Of a stretch of DNA of 64,000 bases, positions 31,880 through 44,710 are shown piece after piece. Source of the stretch: Siphonodentalium dalli. Its lineage: Eukaryota; Mollusca; Scaphopoda; Gadilida; Siphonodentaliidae. The notes below the pieces were generated by a model. The model saw only the letters and a list, made by a program, of their open reading frames with translations, was not told the DNA's origin and did no database searches. Where the stretch lies: NCBI GenBank assembly GCA_032622095.1, contig CP136068.1, positions 7,169,314 to 7,233,313 on the forward strand, read 5' to 3'. Both the position numbers and the translations under genes were made by a program. How positions within the stretch are numbered: position 1 is the stretch's first letter; each line of letters opens with the position of its first letter.

Positions 31880-32725
31880 CATGTGGATCTTATTTGGTGG
31901 GAGACTATAAAGTGATTTTGACAAGAATTGTTTTAAACGCTACATGCAGAAACCCCATATGTGATTGTTTTAGCTTTGACTCGTTTATTACGTTTGCGAA
32001 TGATATTAATTTGAAACAAAATCCTGACTTCATAAATTTTAGTACAGAATCTATGAATGTACCTCCGTGTAATTCGTGCCTCAGTCTAATGACAAGGCGT
32101 CGTCGATTTTAGAAGAACGGTACGAAATATCGAAATATCACACTTCAAAACAGAGTTATTATACTTTAATTTCCTCCAATATCATGAAGAGTTACAACAC
32201 AGAGTATAACAGTTAGATCATATTTTGTTGGGTAATATTGCATAATGTTGCATAAGCGATCGCGCCATCAATTACTTACAGACAGCGTCAATTTTACGAA
32301 AAAAGTTGACGCATTTTCGATGTAAACAGTGACAAGCAATGGCATAAACATATCACTCCGCCGAAATAGTTCGGAATATATATACGATATTAAAGAATAA
32401 TACCACATAATATGTAATGTTTCTTGTATGGTTTAAATTACGGACCGCGCGATTGAAATTTGGCGTATTTACAAACCGGCGGTTGTTTGGCGACTTCCAC
32501 CTACAGGATAAATTCCCCCGCGAAATAAACTTCAAGCTATTGTCATCGTTTGACCGGTGAGGAATAAATTTATTGATAAAACATAGTTTATACGTTTGTG
32601 TTAGATACATCAGAAAGTTATTGACGATCGCTTCTGTGACCGACACGTACAGCTGAATATTGAAAAGAGACTTTCTTGTTTATATTTATTGTACTGTAAC
32701 TGATGCATAATATATGTAATAATCT
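31880..32725. other. Intergenic, no confident gene
   Basis: A plus-strand frame 31894-32112 ends CNSCLSLMTRRRRF, and a minus-strand frame lies at 32646-32353. Neither has splice or family support. Confidence 0.35.
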
Positions 32726-32732
32726 CATTTAA

Positions 32733-33676
32733 GGACTTTAATAACCCAATTTTCCCCAAATTGTATGGAGTCAAAATAAAGGTTTATGTTCACTTTTATT
32801 AGTGATCACAGTAACCAAACCCATGAATGCAACATGTTAAGAGTATAAGTCATGGTGGAGCATGTTAGAAATACTAAATGAACGTTATAGAGGTTTTTAA
32901 AAATATTTTTTTAGATCCCAAATCCAACAAACACAAAGTCCATATCTAAGAAAAAAATATGGGAATGTGTGCTGAACACCGAAGAATGATTAACAATAAA
33001 AATATATTCATATTTACCAAGCATTCTTTGAAAAATATATTCAGAACCACTTGTTTGCAAATGGTAGATTAACTTTCTCAGTAATGCTGTCCAGAAGATG
33101 ACACCTGATGGGTGGATTATGGGTCACCTTGTTCCCAGTTTTGCTGGGATTGTTATCAGTCTGTGTGCCAGTCTGGCCACTGGACCATAAGTGATTAGTC
33201 CATGATTGCTAACCTATTTAGTGGTTACAGGGTGGTCTGCTAAATTGAAGCTAAAGAAATTATTTTGTCAACTTGCCACTGTCAATAGTTAACCAATTGC
33301 TGCCAGCTCTCAGTTTGGCATGTTGGGGAAATAATCCTGGCATTTTTTTAACAACTGGTTCTATGTAATGTTTTCAAAGAACACTTGGTAAATATGAATA
33401 TATTTGTATTGTTCATCATTCTTCACAGTATTCACTACACATTTCCATATCTTTTTCTTAGAAATTAATTTTGTTTTTGTTGGATTTGGGTTCGAAAAAA
33501 ATATTTTTTTAAACCTTTATAAAGTTCACATTTTGTATTTTTTAGATAATCACCACTAATTATATTGTTAAAATGGTGCATCCATGGGTTTGGTTGCTGT
33601 GATTAACAATAAAATTGAGCATAATCCATTATTTTGACTCCATCAAATTTGGGTTGAAATTGGGTTAGCAAAGTCA
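32733..33676. mobile_element. Foldback element 1 (long inverted arms, TTAA-flanked)
   Basis: TTAA at 32729-32732 and 33677-33680. Arms of about 350 bp pair: CCATATCTAAGAAAAAAATA with its complement near 33450, and AGCATTCTTTGAAAA near 33020 with TTTTCAAAGAACACT near 33372. The unpaired centre is about 250 bp. No ORF. Confidence 0.85.
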
Positions 33677-34113
33677 TTAAAGCCGTGATGTGTAACCGTA
33701 AAATCACATAGTATTGAAAATCAGTTGGATGCACTCACTGCACTGTCATGTGACGGAATGCTATCATGATAACATAATAAGCAGGTCAAGACCCATCTAT
33801 TTCCATTATGGTCCCAAGTGTGCTCAGGGTGACAGTTTTTAGTTAATTAAGGGGGAGGTCAAGTGACACATTTTGAACTTAACATTCTTGGAGTTCTAAA
33901 GAAGTGAAAGGCAATATTATCAAGATCAAATCAAGGACATTCAATAAAGTGAGGTGGAGTGTTATTCATATTACTTAGCAGCAGCATGTTGTGTCATTCT
34001 GTAGGCTGAATTTCAGATATATAAACATTCCTCGCAAAATTTTGCAATTATCTTTCAATTTTTCATGTTGTCCGCCACTTGGCCGTCATCGCACATTCAT
34101 TACCGACAATTAA

Positions 34114-35079
34114 GGGCTTTATAGGCCCAATTTTTCCAAAATTTTCCAAAATTTTATAGAGTCCAAATAAAGGATTCTGTTCATGTATATTATTAATAAT
34201 AGAAACCATGCCCATTGATGCAACATTTTAAGAGTATACTTCATGGTGGATTATGTTAGAAATACAAAATGTGAACTTTATAGACATTTAAAAAAATATT
34301 TACAGGCAATGGTTCAAGAAAAACAGTCCTATATCTAAGAATCAAATATGGGAATGTGTACTGAACGTTGTGATGAATGATGTACTACCAAAACAATATT
34401 ATATTTCTTGAGTGTTCTTTGATAAAATTACTTTGAACCGGTTGTTGACAAATGATATACTAACTTCATAATGTGGTTGACTAAGAGGCAGCAGTTCATG
34501 GGTCAACCTTTCATGACTGATGTCCAGTCTAGTGTGAATGGCTTCTACCAGTGTCAACTTCCACATGAGTGATTACCCCGAGTGAGTGGTGACCTACTTA
34601 CTATAATTAATGTTGTGATCTGGTAGGGGTTTGATTGAGGATTAGCATTCTATTGTCAACCGAGTCCAGAGCAGTTACAATGGCCAGCTGTTAACCCGTG
34701 CCTGCTACCACCCACATAGCCAATGTTTAAGCAAGTATATATCATTTGTCAACAACCGGTTCAAAGTAATTTTATCAAAAAACATTAAAGAATTTTTTTT
34801 GTAGTACATCATTCATCAGTGTTCAGTACACATTACCATATTTGATTCTTAGATATGGACTTTGTTTTTCTTGGACCATTGCCTGTAAATATTTTTTTAA
34901 ATCTCTATAAAGTTCACATTTTGTATTTCTAACATAATCCACCATGAAGTATACTCTTAAAATGTTGCATCAATGGGCATGGTTTCAATTATTACTAATA
35001 TACATCAACAAAATCCTTTATTTGGACTATCAATTTTTGGGAAATTTTGCAAAAAATTGGGTCCACAAATTGGGTCAAT
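34114..35079. mobile_element. Foldback element 2 (same family)
   Basis: TTAA at 34110-34113 and 35080-35083. Long arms: TATCTAAGAATCAAATATGG pairs with CCATATTTGATTCTTAGATA, and GAACCGGTTGTTGACAAATG with CATTTGTCAACAACCGGTTC. It lies only 430 bp from foldback element 1. Confidence 0.85.
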
Positions 35080-35452
35080 TTAATCATCTTTCAACAGAAC
35101 ATAACCTTAAGTAAGACAAGGACACAATATTACCTAACTGAATCAATCCTGGTGAGTTCCATGCCATGGGTTCGACTTTGGGGCATTTCTCGAAATATGA
35201 ATTTCTCATGTGTTAAAACTGAAATTTTTTCAAAGTCAAATTCTCTAACTTCTAAGTTGTGAAACTCAATCAAATGGTTATGTTTATGTTCTAAATGACT
35301 AGAATTTGCAAAGTATTCTAAAAAAAATCTCAAAAACGAAAAAGCATTTTATGTTGCTAATGATACATACCTTATGTGTTCTACTTGGACGGAAGACGAC
35401 CTTTCTTGCCAAACATCCACTGTCGACTGTCCGTTTTTTTCCAGCTGGTCAC

Positions 35453-35600
35453 GTGTTCGGTAGAGCGAGATAATTGGTGGGTGAATTGAACAATTACCAG
35501 CGGATGTTCAACTGTGGTCAGCAACATGTAATACAACGATACGCTGGTAATCGTGCAATACACCGAACAATCATCTCGGTCTGCCGAACACGGCGGTGAG
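35453..35600. repeat. Inverted repeat hairpin
   Basis: GTGTTCGGTAGAGCGAGAT and ATCTCGGTCTGCCGAACAC, plus CAATTACCAGCG and CGCTGGTAATCG, pair around a loop of about 40 bases. The total stem is about 50 bp with bulges. Confidence 0.75.
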
Positions 35601-35639
35601 TGAAGAAACCACGCGACGCTGTGTTGACACGGGTGCAAT

Positions 35640-36290
35640 TATTAAAAATCACTTCACATCAGCTCCACGCGATATGCTAAAGATGTACGGTCCGATTTTA
35701 CGCCAAAATATTTAAAATGTCATCCGCAAATGTTCCCTCACCAATGTTTGTTTTTAATTAGATTTCCGATTTTGGGGTAAACAAATCTTTGGCCAAAAGT
35801 TTAGCCAAATGAAATTTTGTTTGGCCATTTAAAAAAAAATATGGTCATTGGCTTATGGCAGCGTGAACGCTGTCCCTCGCCGGGTAAAAGAAGAATAACT
35901 CTACCTGCAATTACCATAAATACGTGCAAATATCGAGAAAATCCACAGGGAAGCATGAACGCATGTGCATCAGAGACGGTGATTGAAAATTTTGCTCACG
36001 TGACAGAACGTGTTCCAACGTTCTCCTTTGGAAATCTGGATAGCTGACGACGAATCGTCGCATCGGTGCTAAAATGTTCTATATCCATTTGGCGGGAACA
36101 TGAAATAACGGTATCGTTCAATTCGGTGCGGTATTTTCTATCCGAAAAAAACAAAAGATATTGAGTATAGCATGTACCTGATATGAATCAGAGGCTGTGC
36201 AAATATGTTCCATCTCCCGAATTAGTTTTATGTCAGTGCTGTATTGTTCTATATCCACTGTGGACCAATGAATTGATTTATTTTGTACCA
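35640..36290. other. Intergenic, nothing recognised
   Basis: No credible exon or repeat boundary. Confidence 0.4.
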
Positions 36291-36830
36291 AGAGGTCGAT
36301 AAATTTCAGGATTATACTGTTCTATCTCGAACCGGCAATGGTAAGCAATGGGAAATAATGGCCGTCAACGTGCCTGGCTGGAAAGAGTGCTTTCTTACTC
36401 TTAAAGACATAATAATGGTGGACTTGTTCGGCGGGTACGTGGAACTTATAAGTTAGTATGCAGGCGCTATGCCAAGTGGGAGAATGTAGCTTTCTACTAA
36501 ACTCGCCGAAAATCTCAAGCACATCGGCCGTATCAATCCACATAAAACATCGTCTGAACTCCGCTCAATTGTAAATATTTACTTCTCGATTCGGGACGCA
36601 GCTATCAACGGTAAAGTCACGAAACAAAAACGATTTCGCCATCGAGAGTTACTGAATTTAATTAAGATATAGCAATGGCGGCGTGTATTGTGAATTTGGA
36701 TATCATATTTGTAAAATTAACTAATTTTAGCAAGATTATTCTACATTTCTATTTGATCACCATACCGGAGTGTTTCGCATCACTTTAAATGTGAACATCT
36801 TAATTCTACCGGGACTATTTGATTAAAATT
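36290..36830 (-). CDS. Unidentified coding fragment with duplicated upstream sequence, open copy
   Basis: The minus-strand frame 36543-36322 encodes 73 residues including DVLEIFGEFSRKLHSP, FHVPAEQVHHYYVFKSKK and HVDGHYFPLL. It and about 290 bp upstream align with the plus-strand block 54055-54560 (inverted). Conserved blocks include AGTTCAGACGATGTTTT and TTGAGATTTTCG. In the other copy the same frame has stops. No known family recognised. It could be a host exon or a fragment of a transposon gene. Confidence 0.4.
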
Positions 36831-36839
36831 ATACAGACA

Positions 36840-39800
36840 ATGACATAATGTGCGAGTTGTGTAAATTCTGCTGATTTAAAAACCTTACCGAACTTACCAC
36901 ACCATAAACGACATTTGTTGAACAATCAATGTAAACAGTATTGTTTATATACCAATGGCCTCCCGCGCGGATAATTATATATTTCTCATTTGTTCTTCTT
37001 AGTCGTGATCTTTTGCAGACCTCTGTATTTTATTTGAACATATACCGACTGAGAGTGCCTTGAACATGAATTAAGTACAGTGTATTTTGAATTTCCAGCC
37101 GCGTGGAACCATGAAATCTTTTAAATTGGTCAGTGAAAGTCCTTTCGACCAAAAATTAATGTGTATTATATTTACATTTGACAACTACGCCAGCGTAGAA
37201 CCGCCACACCACTTTTAGTAACTACTATTAGTAACATCGTGGTGGGTATTGCTGTTAACATAGCCACATCGGCTAAAACCTCCATAAACAGAAATAATAT
37301 TATATAATAAACATGTGGTGTTCTTATACCAATAATAGCTACGCGTGCATTGCATGTTATTGTCACGTGTGAACGCGTTATGTAGACACACATCAAAAAC
37401 GTTACAGAACCATTTGTTTACATAATTATACTCGGAACTACACTGTTAAAAATGTCCGTTCTGACACTACTCTATGATCCGTTTTCAAATTTTTCATTGT
37501 GCCGTAATCACCCTGATGGAACATAGATCCGTAATTTGAATGCTGGGTACGGAGTCACGTGGTTACAACCTCTTTGTTTTGAATATTTCAAGAAGACCTG
37601 CAGGAGAGTGTCGGCACGAAATATATTTTGTCCAGAGTGTTTGACTATAATCAGGTAAGTTAATCTATATATTGTGAATCATTCTCCGCGTCTCAGTCTT
37701 GTCATTTATATATTACACCCGGACGCCTCGTGCGTGCAGTCTAATTTTATTGATAGATTAAACAACCGGCGCCATTGATAAACTAATTTAATATCTCTGT
37801 TGCGGAATGCTGTATTATGACCTACTTATATAATGGCGTTATCTCAATCCATTCTGATCCATTTATAACATCACTAGTCGTAACATTGTCACTTTGCTGA
37901 CTGGTAAATGATGATTGCTAAGCCATATATACGGCATTGCAGTAGAGGACCGCATAAATGATCGCCTCCGGGGTATTGACATGCACCCCGCCGGAGTTCC
38001 ACACCACAGGAATGCAAGCTAACTTGGTGTACAAGCTGGGTTTCTGCTAATTGTGAAATCACATATGCAGTGTACATAAGCACATACTAAACATCTATGG
38101 GGAGTCCAAAACTAGACAAGAGCACCCGTCGTAAAACCGCTATAATCCGAGTTACCACTAATTGTTATATACTGGTATAGTTACGTGTTCGTGTTGATTT
38201 AGCGTGAATGCCATAGATGGGTGATTAAGAATCTTTTCAATGCTGTGTATAGTTGAGCTGACAGCCGTAAATGGTCATAAAAGTAAATTGAAAGATTTCT
38301 GTTTCTAATATAGGCCTGCACATGGCTATTGGAGATTGCTCGTTTGTCACGTATAGGCCTTATACGTATCACTTTGTTTGATTTCTGAATTCCGTTTGCA
38401 TCACATTAATGACAAAGCTGTAATTATATAAATTGTTGTATTATTTACAAGTTAGGCCTATAGGTTTGAAATATATGGTTTCCTTTGTATTGGGATATAT
38501 TGCAAACTGTTTATAAAGAGCGACTATTCTCCCGTCGCCCAAAAGCGGTATAATAAAGAGCGTTCTATATGCATTTTGAGCTGAGCACTGTCAATGTTTT
38601 TCGACGAATTGACGAATTACTTCTGGATGATTCTATGGATTTCTGCGATACATGTGTAGTACGAATTGGTGGCAATTGCATCTATTGTTCGATTTTATTT
38701 TGCCTGGTATAAGAGGAAACTTGGCTTGGGAAATGTTGACTAATTTGGTGTAAAATTGACCGTGGATGTTTAGGACCTAGTAATAATCTAATAGTGATTC
38801 ATGATTTGCCTTTATAGTTGTTCTATTGAAACATCAAACCAACAAACACAACAAAATCGCAATATAAAACAATTTAACGACCCTATACGGTATCTCAGTT
38901 GGAATATGTGTAGGCTATTGGAGTTATTTTAGTGGCATGTCCAAAGGAGTGTGTTACGATGTTTTATCTACTTTATGAGTGACATCGGTCAGTAATGACT
39001 AAATCAACTCCCACATATGTGCAGTTATTAACTGGTATATGTGTACATGTTTAAATAGCAATCGATGTAGGTATGGGTTAAACATATGTTGACCGTGACC
39101 TCAATAGGCTCACGCCAGTTACTGTTTCGGTTCGCAATTCAACCAGAAGGAAGTTCGAAATGGGAAATAACTATATGCGTTTATTCGCGCATTTCAGATA
39201 TTTTTGTCTGTGAAATTATTTTAAAAGCGCTTTGAGCAAGCAAATGTCACGCTAAACAAAGCGATACAACACACAGTACGACTAAACAGCTATTGGATGT
39301 AACATACTAAAAGGAATAAAACAGGTGAAGTGTCACAAAGTCATTCCAGATGTGAATTTGTCTGATTTTCCCCCTGAAGTTGGATTTTTCAACTTTCAGT
39401 TTCACCAGTCAGCCAGTTGTTCAATTTCTCAATCTGATTCACTCAGTCATTGTTTATCATAACTTTCTGTGCCACCAGTGTTAACATGTTACAGGTCACC
39501 AAACATCACTTGTATGAATGGAAGTATTGTTCTGCGTTTCTTACATACGATATATATACATTATAATTTACTTTAGCTGTTTGGTGAACGTTCAGAATCA
39601 GATGACACAATTCAATCGTAAATGAAAGGGTTTCCGCCGTAGGAAGTAACCGGTAGTTAGACTTTGCATGATGATGTCAAACTCGCAAGTCATAAAATAA
39701 TATCAAGCACTGTTTGATTTCAGATTCAAAATCATGGCGTATCCTTGTATACCTCAACTTGCGACGTAATCGCAGTCGTGTGTACGTACAAATCGTGTCT

Positions 39801-40130
39801 GGAAAGATCACAGGGTAGTCAATCATATGCTTTTCGAACAACCTACGATATCATCATGTACTAGTACCGACAATATCGCAATCGTGTGAACAAACTATCC
39901 ACGATTTTGTCAGGCACGATTCCTCCATTTACGATTGGATCGTGGTCTTCTGAACGTTCATTTATACATGTGCTATTATTAATTTGTATATCAGCTATAT
40001 AATATATTGCAATTGCAACTGGCATATTCACAAATTAGTTGTTAGCCCAGACTCGTACATTTTGAAAATAATATGATCCCATTGATGGCCATGCATATCA
40101 TGTGATTACTAGTATGGGCACTACATGTAT
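36840..40130. other. Intergenic, no gene recognised
   Basis: It contains TACACTGTTAAAAATG at 37437-37452, matching the terminus of the 44711-45089 MITE. AATAAAGAGCGTT occurs at 38552-38564, with a variant at 38513. A donor-like CAGGTAAGTTAA lies near 37652. No supported exon. Confidence 0.4.
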
Positions 40131-40186
40131 ATCATGCCACGACTCTCTACTCCGGGCGTCAGCCCGAGTAGAGATTCATGGCATGA
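40130..40186. repeat. Strong short hairpin
   Basis: ATCATGCCA, TCTCTACTC and CGGGC pair with GCCCG, AGTAGAGA and TGGCATGAT around a GTCA loop, with one internal bulge (CGAC / TTCA). The whole structure spans about 55 nt. Confidence 0.8.
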
Positions 40187-40199
40187 TCTAGTACGGGCC

Positions 40200-40900
40200 C
40201 CTATGTAAAACAAAAAAAATCAGCTACATGTACAGTTCTGGGACTGCATGGGTGAACCAGCGATCGATCAATATCATATTATAAATTATAATAGCCCAGT
40301 CGGGCAGGGCTAAAGAGTAAAATAGACCGATCAGTTTTTCGCAGCAATCATGGATTTGGGAAGTGGGGTGATTGTAAACTGTTCTATAATTATCTTTCAA
40401 CCAATACTTAAAGACAATTAATTCTGATTTATTTTGAGTGATTACGCGTTCGCGCTACATTAGATCTAGTTGTAAACCATGCGCATGTCTTGACATCAGT
40501 TCCGTCTGTTAGTTGTCTCCTTGGTGACAATGTGATGTGACGACGAGTTAAATGTCGTGTTATGTAGTTTCAGTTAGAGGGGCTTTGGTCCCGTGTTTGG
40601 GTGGCTGACGTCACATGATGTGCACGGGTAATGTTTGTGTACATGTGACTCATTCCTTGTATATATAAATTGATGTTTATATGTAAATACTAGTTAGATG
40701 TTGTCAATGTGAAGTGGCTCTAATGGTGGGTCCCGAACCCAAGTCGCCGTGATGAACTGATGATGTGGCCTCTGAAGAGTAGTGGTGGCGTTTTTGAGAC
40801 GGTTGGGTAAGGCGTTACACTTACATCCACGTCATGCAATCATTACGATTCATTAGCAATAAAGACGATTGAAAAACATATACATGTACATGTATTCCTA
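40200..40900. other. Intergenic, nothing recognised
   Basis: No exon assigned. CATGTACA-type simple words near 40880 precede the duplicated segment. Confidence 0.35.
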
Positions 40901-40937
40901 TTAATATTAAAGTTTTTAATCAATTTGTATTCCACAG

Positions 40938-41127
40938 TCCGATTCCTGAAACAGCTGATGGGGATATATTGGACATAGCACACATGCAAGCAGTACAGTA
41001 CAAACACAATATAAAGGCTGAAGGATGAAGTGTGAGGCCATCTCAAGTAAAAGACAGATAATGACCACCAGTGGAAGTTGCCCGACATCCTTGAATGTGT
41101 GAATAGGAACATGTACAGCCTTAGTCG
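40938..41127 (+). other. Candidate exon, duplicated copy 1
   Basis: Acceptor-like TGTATTCCACAG and donor CTTAGTCG followed by GTGAGTAT bound 190 bp sharing CGATTCCTGAAACAGCTGAT with 42396-42576. No long frame runs through, so if transcribed it would be untranslated. Confidence 0.3.
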
Positions 41128-42117
41128 GTGAGTATATATGATACAGATGAACTTATGCATGTCATCAACCAGTCTGGATAGACTTAAAGTCTATCCAAAT
41201 ATTTATATACCAATATACATGTAATATATAACAACAATATGAGTTTTGAAATTTGAGTGTGTCCTGTTTTAGTAATTGCCAACAGGAATAATTAAAAGCC
41301 TGAGGGCATATTAGACTATGATTAGTGGCACGACTCATGAGACAGTCAATATTGTGCGTGTGAATGAAATGGTCGCTGGAAATTGATATTCAGTGGTAAA
41401 TTGACCGGGGGTGTGCCGTTGATCCTAAAGGGGGACTTAACAATTATATTTATCATATGCGAGCAATAAAGAGTGTTCCTTATCAGCTTAGACGATATGT
41501 AGGGAAATTGGTACACATAGGTCACCTGACCAGGCAAATATAATGACATAGGCACCGTTGACATCAGATGACTTAAACGGGGAGTACTAAATTATATTAA
41601 CATAAATTAGGTGATCAACGAAGAGTGTTTATTATCAGCTCAGAAGATATGTCGGCAAATTTGAACATCAAGGCAATTTGACACAAGGGTGTCATGGGCT
41701 TAAAAATATGTGCAAATGACTTAAAGAGGCACTACTAATTGGCAATAAAGAGCGTTTATTATCAACTTAAAAAAATAGATGTAACCATATCTGGAGAATG
41801 ACCTACAATTTAAAATGTCCATAATTATATCCTTGAGTTTAGGAACAATATCCGAATATACAAATACACGTGATCATTTGTGGTAAATTGACTGGGGGTG
41901 TGCCGTTGACACTAAAGGGGGATTTAACAATTATATTTATCATGTACAAGCAATAAAGAGCGTTCAGTATCAGCTTAGACGATATGTAAGAAAATTGATA
42001 CAGAGATCACCTGACCAGGCAAATAACATGACATAGGCACCTTTGACCTTAAACGGGGACTACTAAATTATATTAACATAAATTACTAGTAGACGATCAA
42101 TGAAGAGCGTTTATTTA

Positions 42118-42336
42118 CCGGTGTGTCAGTGCATTATCTAATATGTGTGAGTCACCCACAGGGAGCCTCGCATATATGAGAGAATACACTGGCTTAAAAG
42201 ATCAAGGTAAATATTGTTAGGCCAATGCATTTTCTTATATATGCTATAGGCGCCCTCTGAGCGCTCGCATATATATAAGAGAATGCATCGGCACAGGGTT
42301 TTCACAAAACGTCAGGAAGTTCCACTCATGAAAGGG
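42118..42336. mobile_element. Hairpin MITE, copy 4 (left end lost)
   Basis: Central GCATTATCTAATATGTGTGAG and GCTCGCATATATATAAGAG palindromes, then a right end CCACTCATGAAAGGG and a degenerate TTAG. Confidence 0.7.
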
Positions 42337-42395
42337 TTAGGACAAATGAAAAACATTCCGAATACTAAAGACTTTATTCAATGTATATTCCACAG

Positions 42396-42576
42396 TTCGA
42401 TTCCTGAAACAGCTGATGAAAATAAATTGAACATGGACATAAATACGGTGCAATCAGTCAAATAGCTCCAGCACTGGACACCATACTGATAGTGGCATGC
42501 CACCACCAGCAGAAGTTGCAAAACACCCTGGAATATGTGAATTGTGAAGAGGAACATATATACAGTCGGTGACTCG
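42396..42576 (+). other. Candidate exon, duplicated copy 2
   Basis: Same structure as 40938-41127: TATATTCCACAG, the shared GATTCCTGAAACAGCTGAT block, and GACTCG followed by GTGAGTATG. Conservation of both splice-like ends in two diverged copies is the only support. Confidence 0.3.
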
Positions 42577-42806
42577 GTGAGTATGATGAACTTGTTCATA
42601 TTATCTGCTCCAGAAGTCTGGGTAGACTTAGTTATATACCACTATACTTGTAATATAATTGATTAATATACCATATTAAATGACATGATTTTGGAGGGTG
42701 TCATGGTTTATAAATAATCGGCCCGGCTTTACTAACAGCCCGAGGACATATTGACGGTCCGAGACACAGTCGACGGCCACCAATAGGCCCGGGACTGTAA
42801 ATCATT

Positions 42807-42808
<2 letters not shown>

Positions 42809-42838
<30 letters not shown>
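42809..42838. repeat. Poly-G run of 30
   Basis: Thirty uninterrupted G follow ATCATTCC. The length may be an assembly estimate. Confidence 0.9.
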
Positions 42839-42839
<1 letters not shown>

Positions 42840-43577
42840 TGGATGTTACTACTGTTTACTATTATCTATATATACATATGGGTCATTCATCCTGGGGAAT
42901 CTTATTAGATAGGTACCCGGGATCCGTTAACCTCAGATGTCTTAATAGGGCACTAACAAATAATTTAATTAGATAATTAATTATATACCAAAATGGTTGC
43001 AATCTGGCGGTGAAAATTGTAACTCTGAGATACATTACATTGACCCATGGAGTGTCATGTGATAGGTGCCGTTGACCTCAGATGTCTTAAAGGGGCAATG
43101 GTCAATAAAGAGCGTCCCTTATCATCTTAGAAGATATGTAGGAGAATTGGTACAGATGGGTTACCTGCCGAGGGGAATCTCATGGGATAGGCGCCTTTGA
43201 CCTAATGTGACTTAAAGGGGACTACTAATAATTCATATGATAAATAAAGAGCGTTCATTATGATTATCAACCCAGAAGATATGTGAAAAAATTGGTGCAC
43301 AAAAGTGAAATGATGTGGGAAATGTCACGTGATAGCTGCTGTTGACATCACATGACTTAAAGGGACACTAATAATTGGTAATAAAGAGTGTTTATTATCA
43401 ACTTGAAAGATAGATACACATGACATGTATGGTGTACGAGCAGATTAGAAAGTTATTTTCAGATGATATGGTGAAAAGTGAGGCGAGTGCAAGAAGTTAA
43501 AATCCTGATAATATTGATGCATATAACATAGTGACTTGGTATACATGTATGTATATTTGTGATATGACTATTTTCAG

Positions 43578-43722
43578 GATGGCTGTTGAATCTGATTTGA
43601 AGGGATGTACCATACCATTAACAACCGGAGACAAGGTTACAGTAAAGCAGTGTCAATTGCTACTGAACATGTACTGGTGTACTGGCATACTTAAACTCCA
43701 ACATGCCAAGGTGATTCTGTGA
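43578..43722 (+). CDS. Candidate small coding exon
   Basis: After ATTTTCAG, ATG at 43579 sits in a good initiation context (GGATGGC). The frame reads MAVESDLKGCTIPL, then VKQCQLLLNMYWCTGIL, and ends at TGA 43720-43722, giving 47 residues. It could instead splice at CCAAG/GTGATT (43710). It lies downstream of the duplicated candidate exons on the same strand. No family recognised. Confidence 0.3.
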
Positions 43723-43729
43723 GATAACT

Positions 43730-44705
43730 TTCTTTCAAGGTGGATGACAAATCGTATTTCTGTGCTGGTACTGTATGTGAATATGTGACTTGTGTGGAAT
43801 ATCACCTTCTTTGTGCGCGATTGTGAATTGACGTGATGACGATCCGTACTTGTGTACCATCCTTGAATGTCTTAACCATAGGACCATTTGGGAACAGTGG
43901 ACATACCAGTTGGTACCACTTCCACCTCAGCTAAATATTGTGTGTGCACAGTGCTGAACTATTCAACGTAATGATGGTATGGATATATATGTGACAAATT
44001 GCTCAAATTATTTTGAAGTGCTTCCAGTGAACATTCTCCTGTGGACCAACTGTCTGTACTGTATGTACCGGTATGGTATTTAAGAGTAATTTGACACTTC
44101 AGCATATGGAACTGTTTGTCATGCATCACTCCCTGGTTATATGCATTGATATACATGTATGTTGTGCAATTTTATTATACATTAATATAAAATTATTGTT
44201 TATACTTTATTCTTGGAGCATTTAGCCTTCCCTATCAAAATATTGTTGCATTAGACAAGTATGGTTACCAGTATAATGTAACATTATGCAATGGATTTTG
44301 TAACTTCAAAAAGCCCAACTATTTATCATATTTTATGTATAGCATCAAAGAGCGCACGTGTACCACATATGGGGTCTCTGATGCTATAAATTCTTGTTAG
44401 TAAATAGTATAGTGTGGAATTTGTCAGAAAAATTAATTTGCAGACATTGACTTGTAAATTTATGAAAGACAATTTTCCGAAGTAATTTAAAAAAATGATG
44501 AAATGTCTTGTATTTATTTATAAATGTTTAGCGGTATTCCATCTGAAGTAGGTTATAACCTTCAGGTGGTGTGAACCGCCACCCCTCCCTTGGATCTGGA
44601 ATCCACTTTTTAAAAGGGCATTGGACATAGGACCCAGTTTAAAGATAATAAGTCATATAATTGCCTAGTTTGTAGGAAAAATACATTTTAGACAGTAAAT
44701 TCAAC
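43730..44705. other. Intergenic, nothing recognised
   Basis: A TATAGCATCA / TGATGCTATA pair (44339-44390) brackets an AAAGAGCGC word. No other feature. Confidence 0.35.
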
Positions 44706-44710
44706 TAATG

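Larger units (their letters stand above)
41360..43425. repeat. Tandem repeats of about 160-180 bp carrying AATAAAGAGCGTT
   Basis: Each unit has AATAAAGAGCGTT (or GAGTGTT), TTATCARCTTAGAAGATATG, an ATTGGTACA...GGTCACCTG block and GTTGACCTCAGATGACTTAA then AGGGGACTACTAA. About ten units run from 41440 to 43420 and are interrupted by the candidate exon, the MITE at 42118 and the G30 run. Confidence 0.8.

Noticed and set aside
37889-38083. Minus-strand frame with several Cys residues (CGVELRRGACQYPGGDHLC)
   Set aside because: No splice borders of quality and no family match. Probably chance.
38513-38564. AATAAAGAGCG as a histone downstream element or poly(A) signal
   Set aside because: No histone gene or stem-loop is present, and the word recurs in repeats unrelated to transcript ends.
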